Of a stretch of 64,000 nt of DNA, positions 56,007-63,783 are shown in pieces. The number at the start of each line of letters is the position of its first letter. Position 1 is the stretch's first letter. A program made the translations under genes and the position numbers. The DNA comes from Bacillus cereus ATCC 14579. GTDB lineage: Bacteria; Bacillota; Bacilli; Bacillales; Bacillaceae_G. The DNA lies in NCBI RefSeq assembly GCF_000007825.1, contig NC_004722.1:2892501-2956500 (forward strand), written 5' to 3'. Under the pieces are notes generated by a model. That model saw nothing but the letters and a program-made list of their open reading frames with translations, was not told where the DNA came from and did not search any database.

Positions 56007-56489
56007 ATGAAACAAGGATCCACACTCTTTTTAAAGACCGTTGTGATTCTGATCGGAATCCCCGTTCTTGCTATGTGCATTTTTTTAGTCCCTAAAATAG
56101 GAGCTTTCGCTGCAGAATTATATCCAGATATTGCATATATTAAATATCTTGTATTTATCAATTTATATGCAACAGCAATACCTTATTACTTCGCACTGTA
56201 CCAAACATTTAAGCTTTTAAACTATATTGATAAAAATAACGCATTCTCAGAGTTATCTGTTCAAGCTTTAAAAAATATTAAGTACAGCGCATTGGCAATT
56301 AGTGTATTATATGTATTAGGTATGCCACTTTTCTATCTCGTGGCAGAGAGAGATGACGCCCCTGGCATTATTATTATCGGAATGATTATGATTTTTGCTT
56401 CAATGGTAATCGCGGTCTTTGCTGCCGTTCTCCAAAGACTATTAAAAGATGCTATAGATATAAAATCAGAAAATGATTTAACGGTCTGA
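56007..56489 (+). CDS. DUF2975 membrane protein, YoaS-like
   Basis: A 160-residue protein with four hydrophobic segments (about residues 10-30, 48-68, 93-113 and 122-145). The DUF2975 family is usually encoded beside a small Cro/C1-type regulator, as here and in the B. subtilis yoaS-yozG pair. The function is unknown. The ATG at 56007 has GAGGTG upstream, and the next gene follows after 10 bp. Confidence 0.8.
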   Translation: MKQGSTLFLKTVVILIGIPVLAMCIFLVPKIGAFAAELYPDIAYIKYLVFINLYATAIPYYFALYQTFKLLNYIDKNNAFSELSVQALKNIKYSALAISVLYVLGMPLFYLVAERDDAPGIIIIGMIMIFASMVIAVFAAVLQRLLKDAIDIKSENDLTV

Positions 56490-56499
56490 GGTGAATAAT

Positions 56500-56715
56500 A
56501 TGGCAATTATTATTAATATTGATGTAATGTTAGCGAAAAGAAAAATGAGTGTAACAGAGCTTTCGGAGAAGGTTGGAATTACAATGGCTAACCTTTCTAT
56601 CTTGAAAAATGGAAAAGCAAAAGCAGTCCGTTTTTCAACTTTAGAAGCAATATGTAAAGCATTAGAATGCCAACCGGGGGATATTTTAGAATATCAACCT
56701 GAAGATACCGAGTAA
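56500..56715 (+). CDS. Small Cro/C1-type HTH regulator, YozG-like
   Basis: A 71-residue protein made almost entirely of an XRE helix-turn-helix: MSVTELSEKVGITMANLSIL (about residues 16-35), FSTLEAICKALECQPGDILEY at the end. The ATG at 56500 has GAGGTG upstream. It forms an operon with the DUF2975 gene and probably regulates it through the palindromes at 55906-55962. Confidence 0.87.
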   Translation: MAIIINIDVMLAKRKMSVTELSEKVGITMANLSILKNGKAKAVRFSTLEAICKALECQPGDILEYQPEDTE

Positions 56716-56746
56716 AAAGAGTCCTTCATACGAGAAGGACTCTTTT
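56715..56746 (+). terminator. Terminator after the HTH gene
   Basis: AAAAGAGTCCTTC pairs with GAAGGACTCTTTT with T run, between convergent genes. Confidence 0.88.
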
Positions 56747-56755
56747 TATTACACA

Positions 56756-57067
56756 TTACGGTGCAAAACTAATTTGACCAGTAAACAATAGGATAATTGC
56801 TATGATCCAAAATATAAAAAATGATGAGGACAGTATTAATGAAAGAATAGCAATTCCCTTCTTCTCTGTTCTTTTCGTCATTGTGATTATTGAAAGTATG
56901 ATACCTACACCTGTCAGGGCAATTGTAATATAATCTCCAACTATATTACCTGCATTGGCTATTCTTGTTGGCGTTATAAAAACGAATAGAAAACACAAAA
57001 TGCCGATGAGTAAAGATAAATAGCTTATTATACTGTACTTCTTTTTAGGAACTATTTCAGTTTTCAT
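56756..57067 (-). CDS. Small membrane protein, 103 aa
   Basis: Three hydrophobic segments (about residues 12-32, 42-60 and 70-98) around a short positive loop KRTEKKGI. Such proteins are common in Bacillus (DUF4190/DUF6142-like), but I cannot assign a function. The start has AAGGGGTGGGG upstream. It is a single gene. Confidence 0.72.
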   Translation of the reverse strand: MKTEIVPKKKYSIISYLSLLIGILCFLFVFITPTRIANAGNIVGDYITIALTGVGIILSIITMTKRTEKKGIAILSLILSSSFFIFWIIAIILLFTGQISFAP

Positions 57068-57258
57068 ACTAACCCCACCCCTTCTATATAGCTATGAGTT
57101 TATATTAGCATGAATAACCATAATTTAGTTAAAGCGAAAAAGATAAACACTATCACTTTATCTTTCAGTTTATTTCTATCTAACAATTAACCTGGCTACT
57201 TCTTTAATAAAGATGGACGATCATTCTTTAACCTCTAGTAATTATTATATACTAGAAA

Positions 57259-57348
57259 ATAAAGTGAAACTTTAATCAGTGGAGGTTTTGTTCACCCTCC
57301 ACTGATTATTAGTTGAAGCGATCAGGCTGCCCGTTATTGCGGAATAAA
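57259..57348 (+). mobile_element. bcr1-like repeat, short copy
   Basis: An 80-bp core flanked by perfect ATAAA repeats (57259-57263 and 57344-57348). It keeps the first hairpin (AGTGGAGG/CCTCCACT) and the 3' end CTGCCCGTTATTGCGG but has lost the second hairpin, the reverse of the copy at 37952. The surrounding bases 57068-57258 show nothing else. Confidence 0.72.
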
Positions 57349-57366
57349 ATGAAAGAGTTCTAAAAA

Positions 57367-57407
57367 ATAAAGACTGTACCTTTAAAATGAAAGATACAGT
57401 CTTTATT
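57367..57407 (-). terminator. Terminator after the HAD hydrolase gene
   Basis: AATAAAGACTGTA pairs with TACAGTCTTTATT, 12 bp past the stop codon on the minus strand, with T-rich flank. Confidence 0.75.
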
Positions 57408-57418
57408 AATAACTTTTT

Positions 57419-57997
57419 TTATAAAGAAAACTCTCTATCACTCACTACCTTAAAAAACTCCGAGTAATGTGATAAAGAATAATCCGCTACATCACAATTA
57501 CCTTGAAACATACATGTTGAAATACCTAATTCTTTTGCAGGTAATAAATCTAATTCTCTATCTCCAATAGCTAAATCAATATTATGCTTTTTATGTAAAT
57601 GATTATAAGCTAAAGAGTTGGGCTTTCGGGGAAAGCCATCGTCAATTGTAACCATATCTACAAAGTATTTTTCCCAGCCGTAATATTTTAAAATGTCCAT
57701 AACCCCTGCCCTATGTTTATGGGTCATAATCGCATTTTTATCTGCAAATTTCAAAACCTCTTCGACACCTGCAAAAGGTTTCATATCTTTTGGCGTGAAT
57801 TTCTCCTTCAAAACTTTAATCTTTTCTTCCTGCTCGCATGAAATATTATAATACTGAATTGCATGAGAGTATGATATTTTTAAGTTTTTGTATATTTCTT
57901 GTTTTTCTACTGATTCACCTAATATTTCAGAAAGCATCATTGTATATGCAGGATACGTATCAAATAACGTCCCATCAAAATCCCATAAAATATTCAT
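57419..57997 (-). CDS. HAD-superfamily hydrolase, phosphoglycolate-phosphatase-like
   Basis: A 192-residue HAD phosphatase. Motif I is ILWDFDGTLFDTYPAY, motif II is AIMTHKHRA, a Lys lies in GFPRKPNSLAY, and motif IV is LAIGDRELDLLPAKE. A helical cap lies between motifs I and II. The substrate is unknown. The ATG at 57997 has GAAGGTG upstream. It is last in a minus-strand run of VOC, GNAT, kinase and HAD genes with gaps of about 20 bp or less, so the four are probably one operon. Confidence 0.85.
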   Translation of the reverse strand: MNILWDFDGTLFDTYPAYTMMLSEILGESVEKQEIYKNLKISYSHAIQYYNISCEQEEKIKVLKEKFTPKDMKPFAGVEEVLKFADKNAIMTHKHRAGVMDILKYYGWEKYFVDMVTIDDGFPRKPNSLAYNHLHKKHNIDLAIGDRELDLLPAKELGISTCMFQGNCDVADYSLSHYSEFFKVVSDREFSL

Positions 57998-58020
57998 TCT
58001 ATTCACCTTCTATTTTCAAA

Positions 58021-58602
58021 TCATTCAATGACTAAATCCGCCCTATCCCTCGGCAATTCCGTTTCTAAGTAATAATCCTCTGCTTTCCAATACCTATTTT
58101 CAAATTTTGAAAGGTTTTTCTGTGTCTCCTCACTCTCACGTAAAAACCTTATCTCTCTTGGACAGTCCAAATAGACCATATAATGAAAGAAATCTCTCCA
58201 TTCTTTTCGCTGCAGAAAAACTCCTTCAATAACAATTACCCCTACAATAGGAATCTGTACTTTTTCCATTTCACATATATCTGTTTCTTCATGAAAGAAA
58301 GGTAATTTCAATTTTGTTTCATGTTGTAGCTTTTGAAAAAATTTCTGCCTTAGCCATTCAATGTCCCATTGTAAATAATAATACTCGTACCATTCTTCAT
58401 ATCCAGTATGATAGCGTTTATTACGCTCCACTATGTGATCGTCAATATGGAAAATATGAAACGGAATGCCTTCTTGTTTCATATTTTCTTTTAAATTGGC
58501 TACGAATGTTGTTTTTCCAGATCGACTTAAACCATCTATCCCTAAAATAAAGCGGTTTTCTTTATGCTTCTTCATAACATTTATAAGCTCATTTGTACTC
58601 AT
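58021..58602 (-). CDS. Uridine-kinase-like P-loop protein
   Basis: A 193-residue small kinase. The Walker A motif is ILGIDGLSRSGKTTFVANL (residues about 20-38), HIDDHIVERNKRYH is the nucleoside-kinase-like acidic motif, and VIVIEGVFLQRKEW the second conserved strand. It resembles uridine kinase-type proteins used in small-molecule phosphorylation; the substrate is unknown. Its ATG overlaps the stop of the preceding GNAT gene (TAATG), so the two are coupled. Confidence 0.8.
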   Translation of the reverse strand: MSTNELINVMKKHKENRFILGIDGLSRSGKTTFVANLKENMKQEGIPFHIFHIDDHIVERNKRYHTGYEEWYEYYYLQWDIEWLRQKFFQKLQHETKLKLPFFHEETDICEMEKVQIPIVGVIVIEGVFLQRKEWRDFFHYMVYLDCPREIRFLRESEETQKNLSKFENRYWKAEDYYLETELPRDRADLVIE

Positions 58603-59144
58603 TACTTCTTCCACTCTTCTTTTAATAACGAGTATAGAATGGTATCATGAGCGACACCATTTTGAATCATATGTTTTCGAAGTAATCCTTCTTCTTGAAA
58701 TCCTGCTTTTATTAACAATTTTTGAGAAGCTTTATTTTCTACATATACAACCGCTGCGATTCTTATTAGTTGCAGCATTTCAAATCCGTAAGCTAAAATC
58801 GCTTGTAATGCTTCCGATGCATATCCTTGTCCCCAATATGTATCATCTAATTCATAACCAATTTCAGCTCGTTTATGATGATTATTAATTAAATGAAATC
58901 CGCACGTTCCGATTAATTGGCCCGTCCCTTTTTTCTCGATTCCCCAGCGAAATACACTGCCCTCTTCATAACGATTTTTAAACGTTTGAATCGTGGTTTT
59001 CGCTTGCTCAATATTTTGGAAAGAATCCATTCCGAAATAACGTATAACTGATTCTTTCGAAAAATATTGGAACATCGTTTCTGCATCTAATAGTGTAAGT
59101 TCTCTTAAGAATAAACGTTCTGTTTCTAGTTTCGGAAATCCCAT
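58602..59144 (-). CDS. RimJ/RimL-type GNAT N-acetyltransferase
   Basis: A 180-residue GNAT of the Acetyltransf_3 type. It starts MGFPKLETERLFLRELTLLD. The acetyl-CoA loop is DDTYWGQGYASEALQAILAY, and VENKASQKLLIKAGFQEEGL is the C-terminal motif. Relatives acetylate protein N-termini (ribosomal or other), but the target is not known. The ATG at 59144 has AGAGGGAG upstream. It lies between the VOC gene and the kinase-like gene. Confidence 0.85.
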   Translation of the reverse strand: MGFPKLETERLFLRELTLLDAETMFQYFSKESVIRYFGMDSFQNIEQAKTTIQTFKNRYEEGSVFRWGIEKKGTGQLIGTCGFHLINNHHKRAEIGYELDDTYWGQGYASEALQAILAYGFEMLQLIRIAAVVYVENKASQKLLIKAGFQEEGLLRKHMIQNGVAHDTILYSLLKEEWKK

Positions 59145-59158
59145 CTCTCTTTCTCCCT

Positions 59159-59542
59159 CTATTCTAATGAACTGCAAATTTCAATATAATTTCCATCTGG
59201 ATCAGCAATGTAGGCAATTGTTTGTCCCCACGGTTTTACAATTGGCTCCACTAAAATTTTAATACCTTGCTCTCTAAATTGCTCAATCGTTTCTTGTACA
59301 TTCTCAACAACGAATCCTAACTCGAAATGAGAAGACTGTAATTCACCTTCTGTAAGCGGTAGTCCTGTTAATTCTTTCACATCTTGCCGCGTATTCATCG
59401 CTAAAATGGTAGTTCCAGTATTAAATTCAATATATGTACCGTGCTCTGCTTTTATAGGTAACTGTAAAATATCTTTATAGAATTTTAAACATTCCTCAAA
59501 CTTTTCTACATATAAAATGATGTACTTCATTTTCAAATCCAT
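59159..59542 (-). CDS. VOC-family (glyoxalase-like) protein
   Basis: A 127-residue VOC protein beginning MKYIILYVEKFEECLKFYKD. SHFELGFVVENVQETIEQF opens the second module and IAYIADPDGNYIEICSS the last strand. The N-terminal His ligand of glyoxalase I is replaced by Ile/Leu, so metal binding is doubtful. The start has GGGGGATG upstream. It is the first gene of the run ending with the HAD hydrolase. Confidence 0.82.
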   Translation of the reverse strand: MDLKMKYIILYVEKFEECLKFYKDILQLPIKAEHGTYIEFNTGTTILAMNTRQDVKELTGLPLTEGELQSSHFELGFVVENVQETIEQFREQGIKILVEPIVKPWGQTIAYIADPDGNYIEICSSLE

Positions 59543-59619
59543 TTTACATCCCCCCTTGTATCTATCCCTAAAATTTCGACAAAAGTCTCACAAAAACCTT
59601 GTTCCTTGTAGTAATGAGC

Positions 59620-59646
59620 AAAAAAAATGAGGCCGATTTCTCGGCC
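59620..59646 (-). terminator. Terminator-like hairpin upstream of the VOC operon
   Basis: GGCCGA/TCGGCC stem followed by eight T on the minus strand. It points toward the VOC operon and lies upstream of it, so it may end a minus-strand leader transcript or antisense reading. Confidence 0.5.
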
Positions 59647-59823
59647 CCCCAGCTTATTGGCATAAAACAGGAGATTTGGTTTGGACATAACCAGTTCGTA
59701 CTTTTATTATATTTTATTTTTTCTGAATTTTAAATACATTAAACACCTATTTATATTGAGAAAGTTTTTTGCTTGCATAAAATTAAAGATTTTAAGAAAT
59801 GATACAAATGGAGGTGTATACAT

Positions 59824-60069
59824 ATGGAACCAATGCTATGTCCAAGTTGTAAAACGAACCGCACTCGCTTTAATATTCTTGAGCAACAAGTAAAACCAGT
59901 CAAATTAAATCCACAAACTGGTCAAGTAGAAGAAGAATACACAAATGAAACGATGAATGCTTTTCATATGGCTTACCAAGGACCTACATACAGAGTCCAA
60001 TGCGCTGTATGCGGACTTGTTGAAAACCCTGAACAATTTATTAAACCTGCGCAAAATCAGTCTTTCTAA
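59824..60069 (+). CDS. Zinc-ribbon-like small protein
   Basis: An 81-residue protein with CPSC at residues 6-9 and CAVC near residue 59, which could form a zinc ribbon. I do not recognise the family. The start has a strong TGGAGGTG upstream and a terminator follows, so it is a real single-gene unit. Confidence 0.78.
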   Translation: MEPMLCPSCKTNRTRFNILEQQVKPVKLNPQTGQVEEEYTNETMNAFHMAYQGPTYRVQCAVCGLVENPEQFIKPAQNQSF

Positions 60070-60083
60070 TAAAAATATGATTA

Positions 60084-60121
60084 TCCCTTGTAGAAATAGA
60101 TTTTTCTATAAGGGATTTTTT
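60084..60121 (+). terminator. Terminator after the zinc-ribbon gene
   Basis: TCCCTTGTAGAAA pairs with TTTCTATAAGGGA (one mismatch), followed by T run. Confidence 0.82.
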
Positions 60122-60214
60122 CGTTTAATACGTTAATTAAAAATGTATTTCTTCCTTATTATATGTTAAATTCCACACCATTTTAGTAATATTTATATAA
60201 GGGAGGTGAAACAA

Positions 60215-60508
60215 ATGATTTTAAATAAAAAGATAATGCTTCCATCAACATTTCTACTATTAACTTGTCACATAATCATCTTTTACTTTTGGATTTCCGA
60301 TTGGAAGAAAATCTCGAGTTCTTACGGTTTAGCTATATGGATACTTTCTACTATTTGTGGTCTTTTACTTTATTTCCTTTATAAAAAACAAAAATCTAAT
60401 AAAGTGATATTCATTGCTAGTTCGTTATTATTAATTACTTCTTCATTTATGATTTTTTTAGGTATTGTTACTGGTATCATCTTTGTAACTGTTAGTTCTA
60501 TGCCTTAA
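60215..60508 (+). CDS. Small three-segment membrane protein
   Basis: A 97-residue protein, mostly hydrophobic, with segments at about residues 8-28, 36-56 and 64-92. No family was recognised. GGGAGGTG precedes the ATG at 60215 at good spacing. It is a single gene, convergent with the DUF2812 gene. Confidence 0.65.
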   Translation: MILNKKIMLPSTFLLLTCHIIIFYFWISDWKKISSSYGLAIWILSTICGLLLYFLYKKQKSNKVIFIASSLLLITSSFMIFLGIVTGIIFVTVSSMP

Positions 60509-60622
60509 ATATACAATATTTTATTATATAAAAAATATCCAACAAAACAAGGATATATAGAAATTAAAGAAGATGATTTCCATTCAATATACAACCATCT
60601 TCTTTAATAAACCCAATCTTTG

Positions 60623-61159
60623 TTACAATATTTCATTTTTTAACTTTTTAATCTTCCAATATACATTAATAAATATATACAAATACATACAACCTATAAA
60701 TCCTATCATGCCTTTAAATATATAAGGAATTCTAGATTCTGATGGTCCAAGAAAACATAAGTAAAGCGCTGGCATTATTGTTACAAACATAATTACAAAA
60801 AACTGTAACAACTCAGTAAGTTTTTGTATCCTCGTTTCCTTCTCTGAATATATATCAGGTAACTCATTTTCCTCTTCTACTTCTTTACAAAAGTAATTCC
60901 ACTTCGCAAAACTCGTTACATGTTTCCAGCCACACATTTCATATATTTGGATATATTCTTTTTGTTTTTCTGTCGAATCTTTATACTCTAATCTAAAGTC
61001 TGCTTTATATACTACATCTTTCGGCTCAGTTTTCTTAAACGTATACATTACGTTATACTTTTGTAACGCCCAGCCTTGTTGATGCATTTTACGTAAATAC
61101 GCTTCTTCTTTTTCTAAGCTCCATACTGCGAAAGGTTTGAATATCTTCTTTGTCTCCAT
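60623..61159 (-). CDS. DUF2812 membrane protein
   Basis: A 178-residue protein. The soluble N-terminal DUF2812 domain (KPFAVWSLEKEEAYLRKMHQ, KYNVMYTFKKTEP, YEMCGWKHVTSFAKWNYF) is followed by two membrane segments (about residues 117-137 and 147-165). DUF2812 genes are usually paired with PadR regulators, as here, with a 7-bp gap. The function is unknown; a membrane-stress or lipid role has been considered for relatives but cannot be shown here. Confidence 0.83.
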   Translation of the reverse strand: METKKIFKPFAVWSLEKEEAYLRKMHQQGWALQKYNVMYTFKKTEPKDVVYKADFRLEYKDSTEKQKEYIQIYEMCGWKHVTSFAKWNYFCKEVEEENELPDIYSEKETRIQKLTELLQFFVIMFVTIMPALYLCFLGPSESRIPYIFKGMIGFIGCMYLYIFINVYWKIKKLKNEIL

Positions 61160-61166
61160 CTCTCAT

Positions 61167-61484
61167 TCACTCCCCTAATATACTATTTCCATTCCTTACA
61201 GATCTCTGCAATCTGTTATACTCGAGCTCTAACACTTCTCTCCCAAACGGCGTTAACTCATAGCACTTCTTTCTGTCTGTAGAGGCAACTTCAACAATTA
61301 ACTTCTCTTTTAGTAATTTCGTCGTATTTCCATATAAAGTACCAGGGCCGAGCTTTACTTCCCCATTTGTCATCTCTTCTACCATTTGCATAATTCCGTA
61401 GCCATGCAACGGCTTCACGAGTGACAATAATATGTAATATGTCGCCTCAGTTAACGGAATATATTTTTGCGCCTTCGCATTCAT
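61167..61484 (-). CDS. PadR-family transcriptional regulator
   Basis: A 105-residue PadR protein. The winged-helix domain includes YYILLSLVKPLHGYGIMQMV, LGPGTLYGNTTKLLKEKLI and YELTPFGREVLELEYNRL, all standard PadR positions. The start has GGAGGTAG upstream. Palindromes just upstream suggest autoregulation together with the DUF2812 gene that follows. Confidence 0.9.
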   Translation of the reverse strand: MNAKAQKYIPLTEATYYILLSLVKPLHGYGIMQMVEEMTNGEVKLGPGTLYGNTTKLLKEKLIVEVASTDRKKCYELTPFGREVLELEYNRLQRSVRNGNSILGE

Positions 61485-61497
61485 TATAACTACCTCC

Positions 61498-61544
61498 GAT
61501 ACATCGATATATGATATATCGACTCACGATACATCGTATATCGA
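61498..61544. promoter_or_regulatory. Palindromic operator cluster before padR
   Basis: TCGATATATGATATATCGA at 61504-61522 is a perfect 19-bp palindrome. CGATACATCG-type sequence occurs on both sides (61498-61506 and 61527-61536), with a second TATATCG arm at 61537-61543. ATGTATCG repeats fit the ATGT/ACAT half-sites of PadR regulators. Confidence 0.6.
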
Positions 61545-61690
61545 TATTGTATAATTATATTCCAAAATATGCAAGAGTAATTTAATAATTAAACATCCAT
61601 TTCTTTGAATTAAAAAATCATACCAATTTTCTGAATAATTTGTTAAAATATAGAAATATTAGCTCTTTTATAATGAAAGGAATGGTACAT

Positions 61691-62620
61691 ATGATAAATA
61701 AATTGAAAGAAAACATCGGATCTGTGTTTGTTGGTAAAGAAAATGTTATTGATCTACTGCTCGTTTCACTTCTTGCTGATGGACATGTACTACTCGAAAA
61801 CGTGCCTGGTACTGGGAAAACGTTACTGGCGAAAACCATTTCAAAAAGTATTGGTGGTAGTTTTTCTCGCGTTCAATTTACCCCTGATGTACTTCCAAGT
61901 GATGTAACAGGTATTGAATACTTCAACCCAAAAACAAGCGAATTCGAATTAAGAATTGGACCAGTTATGACAAACATTTTGCTAGCAGATGAAATTAACC
62001 GTGCAATGCCGAGAACGCAGTCGAGTTTGTTAGAAGCGATGGAAGAACGACAAGTGACGCTGGAGAAGCAGTCAACTCCTCTTCCGAAACCGTTCTTTGT
62101 TATTGCGACGCAAAACCCAATTGAATCACAAGGGACTTTCCCTCTTCCAGATGCACAGCTTGATCGCTTTTTAATGACGATTTCAATCGGTCATCCAACT
62201 CCTAAAGATGAGTTACAAATGATGCGACGTTTTCGGAACGATTTACCATTAGAAAGTGTCACATCTGTCATCTCATTAGAAGATATTTTAGAAGCTCAAA
62301 AACGAGTAAAAGAAATATTTGTTTCGGAACCGTTAGAACATTACATTATTAAACTTGCTCATGCTACAAGAAATCATGATTATATCGCTAACGGTGTAAG
62401 CCCACGTGCCACATTAGCTTTAGTACGTGCTGTTCAAGCTTTAGCCTTTTTACGCGGGAGAGAATATTGCACACCAGAAGATATACAATTGTTAGTTCCT
62501 TCTGTTTGGAATCACCGTATCGTCTTATCAATGGAAGGTGCCCTGCGTACGACAAAGAATGATATTATGCAAAGTATTTTAAAAGAAGTTGACGTACCTG
62601 TGGAGATTGAACAAGCATGA
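61691..62620 (+). CDS. MoxR-family AAA+ ATPase, YeaC-like
   Basis: A 309-residue AAA+ protein. Walker A is ENVPGTGKTLLAKTI (about residue 37), Walker B ILLADEINRAMPRTQSSLLE (about 100), sensor FVIATQNPIESQGTFPLPDA (about 137). MoxR ATPases act as chaperones for assembling or activating partner proteins encoded beside them, usually DUF58 proteins, as here. The ATG at 61691 has AAAGGAATGG upstream; an in-frame ATG at 61673 is less likely. Its stop overlaps the next start (ATGA). Confidence 0.9.
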   Translation: MINKLKENIGSVFVGKENVIDLLLVSLLADGHVLLENVPGTGKTLLAKTISKSIGGSFSRVQFTPDVLPSDVTGIEYFNPKTSEFELRIGPVMTNILLADEINRAMPRTQSSLLEAMEERQVTLEKQSTPLPKPFFVIATQNPIESQGTFPLPDAQLDRFLMTISIGHPTPKDELQMMRRFRNDLPLESVTSVISLEDILEAQKRVKEIFVSEPLEHYIIKLAHATRNHDYIANGVSPRATLALVRAVQALAFLRGREYCTPEDIQLLVPSVWNHRIVLSMEGALRTTKNDIMQSILKEVDVPVEIEQA

Positions 62621-63783
62621 ATGGACAGCGTGTTGTAACTGTGCCTTTATTTTTTCAACTCCATATTATTCAACTAACCGTTCCAATCGCATTACTTTTC
62701 ACATTCTTTTTCCCGCAACGAATGCTTATGTTTCTCTTTTTCTTCTATTATTTATTTGCGATTTTTATTTATAAATATGTCGCTTTCATAGAGAAGAAGT
62801 TTCAAATCATAAATGAGAAACAAACTACACGGATTTTTCCTGAGGAATCTGGACAGTTTTTTATTCATTTAAAAAATGGAGCCAGCATACCAATCGTTAA
62901 TGGTGTTTGTTACTTTCATTTAAATTCGTCCCTTATACCGCATAAAGAGCAAGGCATTGAACAAATATCAAAAACGTTATTCTCTTTCCCATTTTCACAA
63001 CCTGCACATTCGGCACAAAAATGGGGGTTAACATTAACCGCCACGAAGCGTGGTGTGTTTCAAATTGAACAATTTGAATGTGTATTAAAAGATCCATTTC
63101 ATCTATTAACTGTACATTTACCTGTTTTTGATAAATTAAGGACTGAAATTATTGTGTATCCTTCTCCTAAAGAAGTAGCAGGTTTGCAAGAACTTCAGCA
63201 ACTTTTGAATGGATCTTATCGAACGAATTTTTCTTTTTACAATGATGAAACATCTATTATCGGTGTAAAGCGATATGAGCGTGAGTCTTTCCGCTCTATT
63301 CATTGGAAGGCATCTGCTAAAATGCAACAATTACAGGCGAAGCAATATGAACCTGTAAAAAATTATAGTTGGACGATTTGTCTTTCTTTAGCTGCCGATC
63401 GTGGATTTGGTTGGAAAGATAATGTAGAAGAACTTATTTCATATGCAACACACATTTTCCAGTATGCAACGAAGCACCACATTCCGTTTGAATTGTTTAT
63501 TAGTGTATTAGCAGAAGGCGGTGCATTACATGTACCGTTAAATGAAGGACAAACACAATATGCAAAAGCTTTAGAAGAATTAGCCCGTATTTCAGATGAT
63601 AGTACGTTACTTCCGAAACAAGGATTCCTTCATTATGTAAAGAGAAAAAGAGAACGATCGTCTACAATGATATACATTGGTTTACAAAGAAATGAACTCC
63701 CTCTTCTCTCGCAGCCAACGTTTCTCATTACTAGTGAAGGGATGGTGGAACCAGTTGAAAACTTGGCTATATCACATTCATGA
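62617..63783 (+). CDS. DUF58-domain membrane protein, YeaD-like
   Basis: A 388-residue protein. Two N-terminal hydrophobic segments (about residues 8-50) anchor it. The DUF58 signature GVKRYERESFRSIHWKASAK lies near residue 208, in a vWA-like C-terminal region. It overlaps the MoxR gene by 4 bp and the next gene by about 29 bp, so the three are one operon, with the arrangement of yeaC-yeaD-yebA in B. subtilis. The biological role is unknown. Confidence 0.88.
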   Translation: MNGQRVVTVPLFFQLHIIQLTVPIALLFTFFFPQRMLMFLFFFYYLFAIFIYKYVAFIEKKFQIINEKQTTRIFPEESGQFFIHLKNGASIPIVNGVCYFHLNSSLIPHKEQGIEQISKTLFSFPFSQPAHSAQKWGLTLTATKRGVFQIEQFECVLKDPFHLLTVHLPVFDKLRTEIIVYPSPKEVAGLQELQQLLNGSYRTNFSFYNDETSIIGVKRYERESFRSIHWKASAKMQQLQAKQYEPVKNYSWTICLSLAADRGFGWKDNVEELISYATHIFQYATKHHIPFELFISVLAEGGALHVPLNEGQTQYAKALEELARISDDSTLLPKQGFLHYVKRKRERSSTMIYIGLQRNELPLLSQPTFLITSEGMVEPVENLAISHS

